A stretch of DNA of 64,000 bases, from positions 293,250 to 357,249 of the forward strand of contig NZ_JAALLT010000001.1 in assembly GCF_011059145.1 (NCBI RefSeq), written 5' to 3'. Every line of letters starts with the position of its first letter. The stretch's first letter is position 1. The DNA comes from Halalkalibaculum roseum (GTDB lineage: Bacteria; Bacteroidota; Rhodothermia; Balneolales; Balneolaceae). A model generated the notes under the pieces. It saw only the letters and a program-made list of their open reading frames with translations. It was not told the origin of the DNA and searched no databases. Shown here piece by piece: positions 17,485-27,328 of the stretch. A program made the position numbers and the translations under genes.

Positions 17485-18036
17485 TTGAATAGAGCAAAAA
17501 TAATGTCTGCGGATGATCTGAATCGCACTTACCGGCGATTTGCCCACCAGTTTTTGGAACCGCATGACGATCCATCCAAACTTGCCATTATCGGGATGCA
17601 AACCCGGGGTGTGTACATCGGTAAGCGGATTAAAGAAATTATTTCCAAAGATTTCAACCTGGATGTTGACTTCGGTGTACTGGATGTCACTTTTTATCGG
17701 GATGATTTCCGAAGCAAGCTGAAAATGCCGGAAGTCAAAGTTACGGAAATTCCTTTCGACCTATATGAGCGGGATATCGTGCTGGTGGATGATGTGCTTT
17801 ATACCGGCCGTACGGTCCGTTCAGCTATGGATGCTCTAATGAGCTATGGTCGTCCCAACAGCATAAAATTCTGCGCGATGGTAGATAGGGGACATCGTGA
17901 GCTGCCTATCAGTGCCGATTATGTCGGTATCAAGCTGCCCACACATATCCGGGAAGAAGTAAGAGTGAAGGTGAAGGAATTGGACGATGAAGATGCCGTC
18001 TATGTAGTGCAAAATCCCAACAATGATAAATCGTGA
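17485..18036 (+). CDS. pyrR: PyrR, pyrimidine regulator / uracil phosphoribosyltransferase
   Basis: About 183 residues. The PRPP-binding loop IVLVDDVLYTGRTVRSA lies at about residues 97-113, with the type-I PRTase fold around it and MVDRGHRELPISADYVG near the C-terminus, a PyrR mark. In Firmicutes PyrR binds pyr mRNA leaders; here no clear anti-antiterminator pair is seen between 17329 and 17484, so the RNA-binding role is unproven. The first possible start is TTG at 17485, which keeps the AKIMSADD strand that aligns with other PyrR N-termini; an ATG at 17503 would cut into it. The stop codon overlaps the pyrB start (TGATG). Confidence 0.85.
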   Translation: MNRAKIMSADDLNRTYRRFAHQFLEPHDDPSKLAIIGMQTRGVYIGKRIKEIISKDFNLDVDFGVLDVTFYRDDFRSKLKMPEVKVTEIPFDLYERDIVLVDDVLYTGRTVRSAMDALMSYGRPNSIKFCAMVDRGHRELPISADYVGIKLPTHIREEVRVKVKELDDEDAVYVVQNPNNDKS

Positions 18037-18992
18037 TGGCTGAGAATACCGATATACGCGAATACGATTTTTCTCAGAAACATCTGCTGGGACTCAAAGA
18101 GTATTCCAGGGAAGACATTCTCTTTGTGTTGGAACAGGCTAAGTATTTTCGTGAAATTCTGGATCGTCCGGTTCCTAAAGTACCTACCTTGCGAGACAAG
18201 ACCATCGTCAATCTTTTCTATGAAAACAGTACCAGGACACGCCTCTCCTTCGAGCTGGCTCAAAAGCGGATGGGCGCGGATGTGGTAAATTTTTCAACAG
18301 GCTCTTCCAGCGTAAAGAAGGGAGAGACCCTGAAGGATACCATCCGCAACATCAGTTCCATGAAGATCGATATGGTGGTGGTGCGCCATGAGAGTCCGGG
18401 TGTGCCTTACTTCCTCACCCGAGTGGTTGATGCCGCAATCATCAATGCCGGTGATGGAGCGCATGAACATCCTACCCAGGCGCTTCTCGATATGTTCACC
18501 ATGCAGCAGGTGTATCCTGATCTGGAGGGCAGGCATATTGCCATTATCGGGGATATCTCCCATAGCCGGGTGGTTCGCTCGAATATTATCGGATTGAACA
18601 AACTGGGAGCCAAAGTGACGGTTTGCGGTCCCAAAACCTTTATGCCCGTCTTTGTGGAAGATCTGGGGGTGGAGGTTTCTTATGACCTTGAGGAGACATT
18701 GTCGAGCTGCGACATAGCTATGGCATTGCGTATACAGCTGGAGAGGCAGGATGCCGGTACGGAGCTATTCCCGAGCATCAGGGAATATCATGAGAAGTTT
18801 GGTATCAAGATGGAGCACCTGGAGAAGTATCCGAATTTCACCGTCATGCATCCGGGACCGATCAATCGCGGGGTTGAGATGGAGAGTGAAGTGGCCGACA
18901 GTGACCGGTCTATCATCCTTAGTCAGGTAACCAACGGTGTCGCGGTAAGGATGGCTGTGCTATACTTATTAAGTGGTGGAACACGAATTTAA
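18036..18992 (+). CDS. pyrB: Aspartate carbamoyltransferase catalytic subunit
   Basis: 318 residues. It condenses carbamoyl phosphate with aspartate, the first committed step of pyrimidine synthesis. The carbamoyl-phosphate loop is FYENSTRTRLSFELA; the SSSVKKGET lid, EHPTQALLD and VMHPGPINRG motifs are all present. The start ATG at 18036 overlaps the pyrR stop. There is no pyrI gene next to it, so a class without a regulatory chain is likely. Co-translation with PyrR suggests the operon is controlled by pyrimidine supply. Confidence 0.95.
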   Translation: MAENTDIREYDFSQKHLLGLKEYSREDILFVLEQAKYFREILDRPVPKVPTLRDKTIVNLFYENSTRTRLSFELAQKRMGADVVNFSTGSSSVKKGETLKDTIRNISSMKIDMVVVRHESPGVPYFLTRVVDAAIINAGDGAHEHPTQALLDMFTMQQVYPDLEGRHIAIIGDISHSRVVRSNIIGLNKLGAKVTVCGPKTFMPVFVEDLGVEVSYDLEETLSSCDIAMALRIQLERQDAGTELFPSIREYHEKFGIKMEHLEKYPNFTVMHPGPINRGVEMESEVADSDRSIILSQVTNGVAVRMAVLYLLSGGTRI

Positions 18993-18995
18993 GGC

Positions 18996-19084
18996 TGTTA
19001 CACAGAGTTACTCAAAGAGAACCAGAGTTTCACAGAGTATCCTTTGTGTAACTCCGAGCTACTCTGTGAACCTCCGTGTAATAA
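18996..19084. repeat. long imperfect inverted repeat made of CACAGAG-type units
   Basis: Left arm from GTTACACAGAGTTACTC (18996) to TTTCACAGAGTA (19039); right arm from TTTGTGTAACTCC to CTCCGTGTAATAAC (19084). Reverse-complementing the right arm gives a sequence close to the left. Inside each arm the CACAGAG/CACGGAG unit recurs about every 15-25 bases. It lies just after pyrB, where it may act as a bidirectional terminator or as a MITE-like intergenic repeat. Confidence 0.6.
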
Positions 19085-19093
19085 CATTCCAAG

Positions 19094-20059
19094 CTAAGTC
19101 TTAGATTGGGTTCTTAATTCCCTTCTTTTCCAGCGCGCTAATACTATTCCTGCAATCACCAGAGCAGAACCAATATACTGAAGCAGTGTAAGCTGCTCAT
19201 TCAGCAGTACCACCCCGAAAACAAGCCCCATGACCGGTACCAGGTTTTGATAGGTCGCTGTATGTACTGCTCCCACTGTCTGCAGTCCATAGTTCCAGAT
19301 AATATAAGCCGCTCCGATAGAAAGCAGTCCGCTATACACCACCCCACCATAGGCGGCATATGAGACACTACCCCAATCAATAGTTGTCATGCTGGGCAAA
19401 CCGATCAGAAAGAGTACTATACACCCGATGGTTGACATGACTGCAGAAAACTGTATCGGAGTATACCTGTTGAGGAAGGGTTTGGAGAGAATGGTAAACC
19501 CGCCCCAGACCATAGCAGCCAAAACTATTATGACATCGCCCAGAAAAGTATCCGAGCCGAATGAAAATCCCTTACTGCCACCGGAGATAATAAATACGAT
19601 GCCTCCAAATGCAAAGAGTACGCCAATGGATTTGAATATATTCATCCTCTCAAGCCTGAAAAAATGAGAAAACAGAGCCACCCAGATTGGAATAGTACCC
19701 AGCATGACAGCAGCATTGGCCGAAAGGGTATAATCAATTCCGATTATAAATAATCCCTGGTATACCAGGTTGCCAAGCAATCCCATTCCCAGCAAGGGCA
19801 GCCAGTCTTTTTTTGGTATACGAAACTGCTGCTTTTTCCAAAGCAGGGCCAGCCAGATGATGGCCGCTGCAAAAACGAATCGCAAACCGTTAAAGCTAAG
19901 TGGATCTATTTCGGTCAGGCTGCTCTTGATGATAGAAAAGTTTAGGGCCCAGATGATGGCCACTATAAATAATGAGATTTCTACCAGCGTTCGCTTTTTC
20001 ACAGAATATTTTAGGGATTTCGGTGGATATGAATCGCGTAATGTAAGGGAAAATTTCAT
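19094..20059 (-). CDS. EamA/DMT-family membrane transporter
   Basis: 321 residues with ten hydrophobic helices arranged as two EamA halves. The first begins IFIVAIIWALNFSIIK-like sequence, with LRFVFAAAIIW; the second runs VIIVLAAMVWGGFTILSKP to LVIAGIVLARWKRRE. Family members export amino acids, nucleosides or other metabolites across the inner membrane; the substrate cannot be told. It converges on pyrB with the repeat at 18996-19084 in between. Confidence 0.85.
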   Translation of the reverse strand: MKFSLTLRDSYPPKSLKYSVKKRTLVEISLFIVAIIWALNFSIIKSSLTEIDPLSFNGLRFVFAAAIIWLALLWKKQQFRIPKKDWLPLLGMGLLGNLVYQGLFIIGIDYTLSANAAVMLGTIPIWVALFSHFFRLERMNIFKSIGVLFAFGGIVFIISGGSKGFSFGSDTFLGDVIIVLAAMVWGGFTILSKPFLNRYTPIQFSAVMSTIGCIVLFLIGLPSMTTIDWGSVSYAAYGGVVYSGLLSIGAAYIIWNYGLQTVGAVHTATYQNLVPVMGLVFGVVLLNEQLTLLQYIGSALVIAGIVLARWKRRELRTQSKT

Positions 20060-20200
20060 TATCCAAAGGATGCATCTCTATGGACTTTAGCATTTCGATT
20101 GGAACGGGGCCGAAAAGTTGCAACAAAAAATAGTTGGTTATCGTAATACTGATCCTTAACTTTGGTCACTTTATGAACGTCAGTCATTTTTATAAGAATT

Positions 20201-20908
20201 ATGGGAACAGAAGAACGAAAAGCACGAGAAAAAGAACGCCGTCGCAATAATATCATAGACGCGGCTGAAAAGGTAATCTTTGCCAAGGGTCTGGACCAGG
20301 CAACCATGGAAGAGATAGCTGAAGAGGCAGAGCTCAGCAAGGGGACCTTGTATCTCTACTTCAAGAATAAAAATGAGCTGTATATGGCTATAACGCAGCG
20401 CGGTTCTGAAATACTGAACCGGAGATTTGCGAAAATATTTACCGGTGACCACACAGGTATCGAACTGATCCGACTGATGGGCGACACCTACCTCGATTTC
20501 GTACGCAACAATCCCGACTACTTCAATGCATTTATCTATTATGAGTCGCTTAAGGATGCAGAAGAGCTGGAAAACAGTGAGATGGCTCAAACCTGTGAAA
20601 ATAATATGCGGGAAGCCATGAACTATATGGTTCGTTGCCTTCAGATCGGGATGCAAGACGGTACCATCGATGACTCCTACGATCCCAAAGAACTTGCCAT
20701 ACTGGTTTGGGCCAGTACGAGAGGTATCACCAACATCCATCATATGAAAAAAACCGGCCACCATTTCCAGATGCTCAATGAAATGGAGATCAATACCGAT
20801 TCCCTTTTTGAGAACTTCCTGAATCTGATCGGAACAGGTATGGCCACTGAAAAGGGCAGAAAGAAAAAAATGACCGATGGTCATTTATTGAAACATACGG
20901 AAGAATGA
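20201..20908 (+). CDS. TetR/AcrR-family transcriptional regulator
   Basis: 235 residues. An N-terminal helix-turn-helix at about residues 15-60 includes the classic recognition segment AELSKGTLYLYFKNKNELY. The C-terminal ligand domain is all helical. The gene stands 84 bases before tolC and the RND pump on the same strand, so it probably represses the efflux operon and is released by a substrate of the pump. No clear palindromic operator was identified between 20909 and 20992. Confidence 0.88.
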   Translation: MGTEERKAREKERRRNNIIDAAEKVIFAKGLDQATMEEIAEEAELSKGTLYLYFKNKNELYMAITQRGSEILNRRFAKIFTGDHTGIELIRLMGDTYLDFVRNNPDYFNAFIYYESLKDAEELENSEMAQTCENNMREAMNYMVRCLQIGMQDGTIDDSYDPKELAILVWASTRGITNIHHMKKTGHHFQMLNEMEINTDSLFENFLNLIGTGMATEKGRKKKMTDGHLLKHTEE

Positions 20909-20992
20909 TTCGTAATGAGTCCCAAACTTTATCCACTGTAGCCGATTAATTTAACACTAACTTACCGTCACATAGCGAAATACTAATTATTT

Positions 20993-22522
20993 ATGCAGAA
21001 TCACGTGTCCATATTATCGATCAAAAAATCAATTTGTCCGGTACTATTATGCGCCTTGTTCTCTCTACTACCCTTATGGAGTGCCTCTGCCCAGGATACA
21101 GGAAAGGAAGAGATAGCCACTTCGGTAGAGGAGGTTCGACAGCAATCGCGGCCCGTCACCCTGACTCAGGCTATCCAGATTGCACTGGCCAACAATACAG
21201 AGATCAAACGCTCACTTTTAACTCTGGAGGATGCCGATCAGCAGGTTCGTATAGCATGGAGTGAAGTGATGCCTGAAATTACAGGAAGCGCTACCTATAC
21301 CCGAAACCTGGAGATTCCCGTTAACTTCGTCCCAGCCCAATTTTTCGATCCCAATGCACCTGCGGATGAACTAGTACCCCTGCAATTCGGTACCGACAAC
21401 AACTGGAATGGAGGTGTTTCGGTCAACCAGACGCTTTTCAGAGGTGAAGCAATAGTCGGGATCAGCAGCTCTAAACTTTACAAAAGCGCTCAGGCAGAAA
21501 ACTTACGCGCTACCACCCAGCAGATCGTAACCGACACGCGTATTGCCTATTACAATGTTCTGGTTGCCGAAGAACAGCTTCGTTTGCAACAGGCAACCGT
21601 TGACAGGATTCGCCAGAATCTTCGCGAAAACAGATCCCGGCAGGAAGCGGGACTTATTGATGAGTATGCGGTGTTACAGGTTGAGGTTCAGCTGAGCAAT
21701 CAGGAGCCGCAACTGACACAGGCAAAATACGCTGTTGAGCAGGCATACCGCGAATTGAACCTCAGGCTCGGTCTCCCCATCGAAGTTTCACTGGCTGTTC
21801 AGGGTGACCTGAACCGGTTTCAAATCGGAGCAGAGAGTGTTGCCGATCAGGTAAATCAGAATATTAAAGAAGTAGACAGCATGACGCCCTACTCTTATGA
21901 GCAGCAAAAAGAATTGGTGGATCTCGCTACGGATTACCGTGGAGATATCCGTGTGCTCAATAAGCAGGAGGATCTCAAAGAAAGAGAAATCAAGGCTATT
22001 CAAAGCCGTTTTCTACCGACTCTGTCGGCAAATTACAATCTGAACTGGTCCGCTGCCCAGGCGGGAAGCCCGGTATTCTTTGGTTCTGAAGAGACGAGGG
22101 CGCGTTCGCAGACTCTTGGGCTGACATTGAGCCTGCCCTTATTTCAGGGATTTGAACGAAGTGCTAATCTACAGATAGCCAAGATTGAACAGAAAGATAT
22201 CAGGCTGCAGCAGGAATTCGCCTTGCGTTCGGCTAAGAATGAGATTCAATCAGCCCGCGAGGGTCTGAACCAGGCTATTGAAACGGCACCCGCCAGAGAG
22301 AAGGCACTTAAACAGGCAAGAGAAGGTTATAACAGGGCCCAAGCCAGATTGAGTAATGGCATCGGCTCACAGATAGATGTAACAGAAGCAGAATTTCAAT
22401 TGAGGCAGGCGGAAGTAAACTATGCACAAATGGTATACAATTACCTATCGGCAAAAGCCAGATACGATCTTGCCGTCGGCATGGTGCCTTTCGTTGATAA
22501 ATCTACCCCGGAATTAAATTAA
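20993..22522 (+). CDS. TolC-family outer-membrane efflux channel
   Basis: 509 residues. There is a signal peptide (to about SASAQD), then two OEP repeats of long helices and short strands. The first repeat begins VTLTQAIQIALANNTEIKRS and the second has YNLNWSAAQAGSP, followed by the equatorial LSLPLFQGFERS motif. It forms the trimeric outer-membrane tunnel of a tripartite exporter. The adaptor gene starts two or 20 bases after the stop, so the three genes form an operon. Confidence 0.92.
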   Translation: MQNHVSILSIKKSICPVLLCALFSLLPLWSASAQDTGKEEIATSVEEVRQQSRPVTLTQAIQIALANNTEIKRSLLTLEDADQQVRIAWSEVMPEITGSATYTRNLEIPVNFVPAQFFDPNAPADELVPLQFGTDNNWNGGVSVNQTLFRGEAIVGISSSKLYKSAQAENLRATTQQIVTDTRIAYYNVLVAEEQLRLQQATVDRIRQNLRENRSRQEAGLIDEYAVLQVEVQLSNQEPQLTQAKYAVEQAYRELNLRLGLPIEVSLAVQGDLNRFQIGAESVADQVNQNIKEVDSMTPYSYEQQKELVDLATDYRGDIRVLNKQEDLKEREIKAIQSRFLPTLSANYNLNWSAAQAGSPVFFGSEETRARSQTLGLTLSLPLFQGFERSANLQIAKIEQKDIRLQQEFALRSAKNEIQSAREGLNQAIETAPAREKALKQAREGYNRAQARLSNGIGSQIDVTEAEFQLRQAEVNYAQMVYNYLSAKARYDLAVGMVPFVDKSTPELN

Positions 22523-22542
22523 TAATGGATATAAAGAGTACA

Positions 22543-23622
22543 ATGAATAAGCTATATATAATTGCAATTGCCCTTTTGACAGGTTTTTTATCAGCCTGCG
22601 GGCAGGAACAGGAAGTACCACAACAGGAGCTGGTAAAAACGGTCAATGTGGAAACCGAGACTTTGCAGGCCCAATCTTTTGAACGCTATCTGCGCCTGGT
22701 CGGTACGGTCGAGTCTCTGAATGACGTCAATATCTCTGCTGAAGTATCTGGGACAGTTGAACGATACTATGTAGAGAAGGGAGATCGCGTAGCGGAGGGA
22801 GAGCAGATCCTGAAAATTGATGACAGCAAATTGGTGCAGGAAAAAGCCAGGCTGGAAGCACAGACCGAGCAGGCCCGGGAGCAGTACGAACGCCTTCAAA
22901 GAGTATTTGAACAAGACAGTATTGGTTCTGAAATTGACATAATCAATGCGAGGGCAGCCTACCAGCAGAGCAAATCGGCCCTGGAATCGATCAAGGTAGA
23001 TCTACAGAATACCACGGTTTCGGCTCCTTTTGACGCTATCCTGGAGGATCGCATGTTAGAAAAAGGAGAGATGGCCAGTCCCGGAATGCCGCTGGTCAGA
23101 CTTATCGGACGCGATCGCCTGACCGTCACAGCAGGTGTCCCATCGCGTTTTTCGGATGTAGTAAATGTTGGGGATCAAGCTGAAGTCTGGTTCGATTTTC
23201 AAAGCAGCGATACCCTTAAACTTCCCATTACCTACGTAGCGGAGAGTATTGATCCCCAAGCAAGAACCTTCAAAATTGAAATCGAGCTGCCGGCAAACTC
23301 TAAAAAGTACAAGATCGACATGATCGCGAATGTCAAATTGCGGACACTGCAACGCGATAACGTTATCGTGGTCGGGGAAGAATATGTCTTTCAAAAAGAG
23401 AATGCTTTCGTTGTATACACACTGGAACAAAATGAAGAGGGAAATACAGTGGCACGTGAAAAGGCAGTTAGGCTCGGACCCTCTTATGAAAACAGTATCG
23501 TTATTGAGGATGGATTGAGTGCCGGCCAGCAACTTATCACGGTGGGTTCCTCATTCCTGCAGAATGACACCCGTGTTGAAGTTGTGGAAAACAGAAGTGA
23601 AGAAATTGCACAAAGTAATTAG
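22543..23622 (+). CDS. RND efflux periplasmic adaptor (membrane fusion) lipoprotein
   Basis: 359 residues from this start. MNKLYIIAIALLTGFLSAC is a lipoprotein signal with Cys at 19. AAAGAG lies six bases upstream, so 22543 is preferred to an ATG at 22525. The body has the biotinyl-lipoyl halves (ISAEVSGTVERYYVEKGDRV and VSAPFDAILEDRMLEKGEMA), a short coiled-coil hairpin between them, and beta-barrel and membrane-proximal domains. It joins the inner-membrane pump to the TolC channel. It belongs to the HlyD/AcrA family. Confidence 0.92.
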   Translation: MNKLYIIAIALLTGFLSACGQEQEVPQQELVKTVNVETETLQAQSFERYLRLVGTVESLNDVNISAEVSGTVERYYVEKGDRVAEGEQILKIDDSKLVQEKARLEAQTEQAREQYERLQRVFEQDSIGSEIDIINARAAYQQSKSALESIKVDLQNTTVSAPFDAILEDRMLEKGEMASPGMPLVRLIGRDRLTVTAGVPSRFSDVVNVGDQAEVWFDFQSSDTLKLPITYVAESIDPQARTFKIEIELPANSKKYKIDMIANVKLRTLQRDNVIVVGEEYVFQKENAFVVYTLEQNEEGNTVAREKAVRLGPSYENSIVIEDGLSAGQQLITVGSSFLQNDTRVEVVENRSEEIAQSN

Positions 23623-23636
23623 CCAGAGTACCCGTT

Positions 23637-26600
23637 ATGAATAATCAGGAAAAAACAAACGGCGCACCGCATAAAGACGGCAAGCCGGTGGGAAAAAGAA
23701 AAGAATTCGGACTTTCGTCCTTTTCCATAGACAATCGAATCAGCGTACTGGTGATCATTGTACTGGTTGCACTCTTTGGGGTACAGTCTTATATCAATAT
23801 TCCAAAAGAGTCATCACCGGATATCACTATACCTAATATCATGGTTATTACCACCTACCCGGGGGTTTCTCCTGAAGATATGGAGAGCCTGATTACCCGA
23901 AAGCTTGAAGATGAGCTGGGTGGTATATCGGATGTAAAGACCATGACATCGACCACATCGGAAGGCTATTCCAATATCAATATGGAGTTCAATTCGGATG
24001 TTAATATTGAGGATGCGCTGCAGAAAGTGCGGGAAAAGGTTGATCTTGCCAAGCCGGAACTCCCTCAGGATTCGGAAGATCCGATTATACAGGAGATTAA
24101 TTTCTCTGAGTTTCCCATCATGCAGGTAAATATTTCCGGAGAATACGGACTGGTACAACTCAAAGAGATTGCCGAAGATATCCAGGATCGTATTGAGACC
24201 ATTCCTTCAGTTCTGGAAGTTAACCTTGCCGGCGGACTGGAGCGTGAGGTGAAAGTGGATGTCGATCTCCCCAAGCTTAAGTATTACGGTTTGACATTTG
24301 CTGACCTCATTGCAGCCATACAACAGGAGAATGTGACTATTCCCGGCGGTACTATAGATGTGGGTACCAAGAAGTTTCTGGTACGTGTGCCCGGCGAATA
24401 CGAGACGCCCAAGCCCATTGAGGATATCGTAATTGATGCTCCTGATGACCAGCCGATCTATATCCGTGACGTAGCGGAAGTTACATTCGGATTCAAAGAT
24501 CGTGAGACCTATGCCGAGCTGGATAATGCACCGGTAATCAGCTTGTCTATAGTTAAACGAAGCGGTGAAAATATACTGGAAACTTCCGCGGCTGTTAAGA
24601 GCATACTGGATGAAGAGCTGCCCGGTTTACCACCGACAACGAAATTTGAGATTACTTCTGACCAGAGCGATCAAATTAATTCCATGGTCAGCAGTCTTGA
24701 AAACAATATTATTTCAGGTCTGCTTTTAGTAGTCGGCGTGCTTCTATTCTTCCTGGGAGTTCGAAATGCTTCTTTTGTAGGTATTGCCATCCCGTTGTCA
24801 ATGTTTACTTCATTTATCATTATCAGCATGCTCGGGATGACCATGAACATGATTGTGCTATTCTCCCTGATACTGGCCCTGGGTATGCTGGTGGATAATG
24901 CCATTGTAGTCGTGGAGAATATCTACAGGTATCTTGAAGAGGGCTATGATAATTTCGAGGCGGCTAAAAAGGGTACCGGTGAAGTAGCTGTACCGATAAT
25001 TTCGGGTACTTTGACTACGCTGGCTGCGTTTTTCCCGCTGCTATTCTGGCCGGGCATAACCGGGGAGTTCATGTCGTACCTGCCCATGACGCTCATCATC
25101 ACACTCAGTAGTTCGCTTTTTGTAGCTCTGGTGATCAACCCGGTGATATGTGCCTTATTCATGACCCTGGAAAATGTCGACAGCACCGGCAAGCCTAAGA
25201 TGACCCGAAGAGGCAAACTTACGATGGCAGGCTTTTTTGGAATCCTTGCTATCGGAGCCTTGATCAGTGATTTGCTGACATGGTCTATGCTCATCATTTT
25301 AGGTGCCATTCTCTGGGCAGCCAACCGCTGGATTCTCAACCCCATCGGTAAATGGTGGCAAAAAGAAGGATTGGGTAAAGTGCTGAAAAGATATGAGATC
25401 GGCTTGCGCTGGGCGCTCGATCACAGTAAGTCGGTATTAGGTATTGCGGTACTGGTTCTCATATCCAGTTTTGTGGTTTTTGGAATGTTCAACCCCGGTA
25501 TAGAGTATTTCCCCGAAGATATCCCACCGGCGCGTGCCTATGTGCAGGTGGAGGCGCCAATTGGCACCAATGTAGAATTCACAAAGAATATTGTTGATGA
25601 GCTTGAACAGAAAGTACCCAATATCCCGAATAACGGAGATATTGAAACGGTCTTGAGTACATCCGGCTCCGCCATCTCTTCGAATCCGATGGGTGGGGGA
25701 AGTTCATCCTCCCACCGGGGCACGGTAGTATTAAACTTTGAGGATTACCAGCGCAGGCAGGGGACCAGTTTTGATGCAATTGAATATGCAAGGAGTCACT
25801 TCTCCAAAGGAATAGCCGGCGCGGAAATTACTGTAGAAGAAGAGCAGCAGGGACCACCCTCTGGGCCTCCTATCAACCTGGAAATTTCAGGTAAAAGCAT
25901 GGAAGGATTGACACAGGCGTCGGAAGATATCCTTCGCATTCTGGAAAATGATCCGGTATACAGCAAGCTGGACGGTCTGGAATCCGATTTACCGGAAGCC
26001 CGTCCAGAAGTACGTATCAGGGTAGACCGGGAAAAAGCGGCGGTATACGGTCTTTCTACACAGGCAATCGGTAACACCGTTCGCCAGGCGATCAACGGCG
26101 TTGAGGCTTCAAAGTACCGTGACGGTAAGGACGAATACGACATCACCGTACGTCTGGATAAAAAGTACCGCACCGATATGAGCACCTTGCAAGATCTTAC
26201 GGTTGTTGATGAAGGCAGACAAATTCCGCTTTCCAGTGTGGCTACCTGGGAGGTGACTGAAGGTCTGGGCGGCATAAAGCATAAAGACCAGGAAAGAGTT
26301 ATAACGGTTATGGCAGATGTGCGATCCAACTACAATGCCAATGCCGTTCTTGAAGAAGTGCAGCAGGTATTGCAGCCGTATATTCAGAATGAATTGCCGG
26401 CTTCCTACTCCACAAACTGGACCGGCCAGCAGGAAGACCAGCAGGAGGCCATTGACTTTCTCTCTATGGCATTCCTGGTAGCCTTGTTCCTGATCTCTTT
26501 TATCCTGATATCACAGTTCAATTCCCTTTTCAAACCATTCATCGTGATGACCTCGGTGATTATGTCTACGGCAGGAGTATTTTACGGACTGGTAATATTC

Positions 26601-27137
26601 CAGATGCCTTTTGTCATCATCATGACGGGTATCGGTGTGATATCACTGGCCGGGGTGGTAGTTAACAATGCAATTGTACTTATTGACTACATAGACATTT
26701 TAAGGTACCGGGACAACATGGGACTATATGAGGCACTGGTAGAAGGCGGAAAAGTGCGTTTTCGTCCGGTAGTATTGACTGCAATTACCACTACGCTTGG
26801 CCTGGTTCCCCTTGCAATCGGATTCAACCTTGACTTCATAGTGTTGACCAGCAATCCTGTTGAGTTCTTTACCAGCCTGGGAGAGTATCTCTACTGGGGT
26901 GGTGAGCAGGCAGCATGGTGGGCACCTATGGCTATTGCCGTAATTGTCGGTCTGCTATTTGCAACCGTACTCACACTGATTCTGGTACCGGTGCTCTATT
27001 ACCTGTTTGAAAACGGTAGAAGAGGTATCAACCGCTACTTCTTTGATACCGCCAATCCTGACCTGATTGTGGATCATTCAAAGGTAAACGGAGAGCCGAC
27101 GGACAAGCAACAGGCCGAACCGGTTGGGGCACAATAG
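23637..27137 (+). CDS. RND efflux pump, inner-membrane permease (HAE-1 type)
   Basis: 1166 residues; AcrB-like proteins are usually about 1040. Helix 1 is followed by two large periplasmic loops. The TM4 signature reads GMLVDNAIVVVEN with D420 and N421, where AcrB has two Asp. TM10 reads VVVNNAIVLIDY with N1010 at the position of the AcrB relay Lys. About 100 extra residues after TM6 (from about 515) include a likely additional helix pair, seen in other pumps of this phylum. It should export hydrophobic compounds with proton flow. It is the last gene of the tetR-tolC-adaptor-pump cluster. Confidence 0.93.
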   Translation: MNNQEKTNGAPHKDGKPVGKRKEFGLSSFSIDNRISVLVIIVLVALFGVQSYINIPKESSPDITIPNIMVITTYPGVSPEDMESLITRKLEDELGGISDVKTMTSTTSEGYSNINMEFNSDVNIEDALQKVREKVDLAKPELPQDSEDPIIQEINFSEFPIMQVNISGEYGLVQLKEIAEDIQDRIETIPSVLEVNLAGGLEREVKVDVDLPKLKYYGLTFADLIAAIQQENVTIPGGTIDVGTKKFLVRVPGEYETPKPIEDIVIDAPDDQPIYIRDVAEVTFGFKDRETYAELDNAPVISLSIVKRSGENILETSAAVKSILDEELPGLPPTTKFEITSDQSDQINSMVSSLENNIISGLLLVVGVLLFFLGVRNASFVGIAIPLSMFTSFIIISMLGMTMNMIVLFSLILALGMLVDNAIVVVENIYRYLEEGYDNFEAAKKGTGEVAVPIISGTLTTLAAFFPLLFWPGITGEFMSYLPMTLIITLSSSLFVALVINPVICALFMTLENVDSTGKPKMTRRGKLTMAGFFGILAIGALISDLLTWSMLIILGAILWAANRWILNPIGKWWQKEGLGKVLKRYEIGLRWALDHSKSVLGIAVLVLISSFVVFGMFNPGIEYFPEDIPPARAYVQVEAPIGTNVEFTKNIVDELEQKVPNIPNNGDIETVLSTSGSAISSNPMGGGSSSSHRGTVVLNFEDYQRRQGTSFDAIEYARSHFSKGIAGAEITVEEEQQGPPSGPPINLEISGKSMEGLTQASEDILRILENDPVYSKLDGLESDLPEARPEVRIRVDREKAAVYGLSTQAIGNTVRQAINGVEASKYRDGKDEYDITVRLDKKYRTDMSTLQDLTVVDEGRQIPLSSVATWEVTEGLGGIKHKDQERVITVMADVRSNYNANAVLEEVQQVLQPYIQNELPASYSTNWTGQQEDQQEAIDFLSMAFLVALFLISFILISQFNSLFKPFIVMTSVIMSTAGVFYGLVIFQMPFVIIMTGIGVISLAGVVVNNAIVLIDYIDILRYRDNMGLYEALVEGGKVRFRPVVLTAITTTLGLVPLAIGFNLDFIVLTSNPVEFFTSLGEYLYWGGEQAAWWAPMAIAVIVGLLFATVLTLILVPVLYYLFENGRRGINRYFFDTANPDLIVDHSKVNGEPTDKQQAEPVGAQ

Positions 27138-27151
27138 TTATTAAGTTATAA

Positions 27152-27180
27152 ACAGGCTGCAATGATATTTTGCAGCCTGT
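27152..27180 (+). terminator. Terminator of the efflux operon
   Basis: ACAGGCTGCAA (27152-27162) pairs perfectly with TTGCAGCCTGT (27170-27180) across a 7-base loop. It lies 14 bases after the permease stop. The following ACTATTTT is a weak T-tract. Confidence 0.75.
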
Positions 27181-27328
27181 ACTATTTTAACCTCTGTTAA
27201 ATAATTTTATCAACTCTTCAGGTATTGGCTCTATCTGACCGGTATTTTTTTAGATGAGCGACTCCTCAAAAAATGCTATCTTTTGCTGCTTCAGGAATAA
27301 ATTCTAAAAAAGCCGCACTTAATTTACT

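Noticed and set aside
20180-20884. A 234-codon frame antisense to the TetR gene
   Set aside because: The plus-strand frame has a clear TetR helix-turn-helix; the antisense frame has no recognisable domain.
25796-26329. A 177-codon frame antisense to the RND pump gene
   Set aside because: It is Ser/Arg-rich shadow sequence with no ribosome-binding site or domain.
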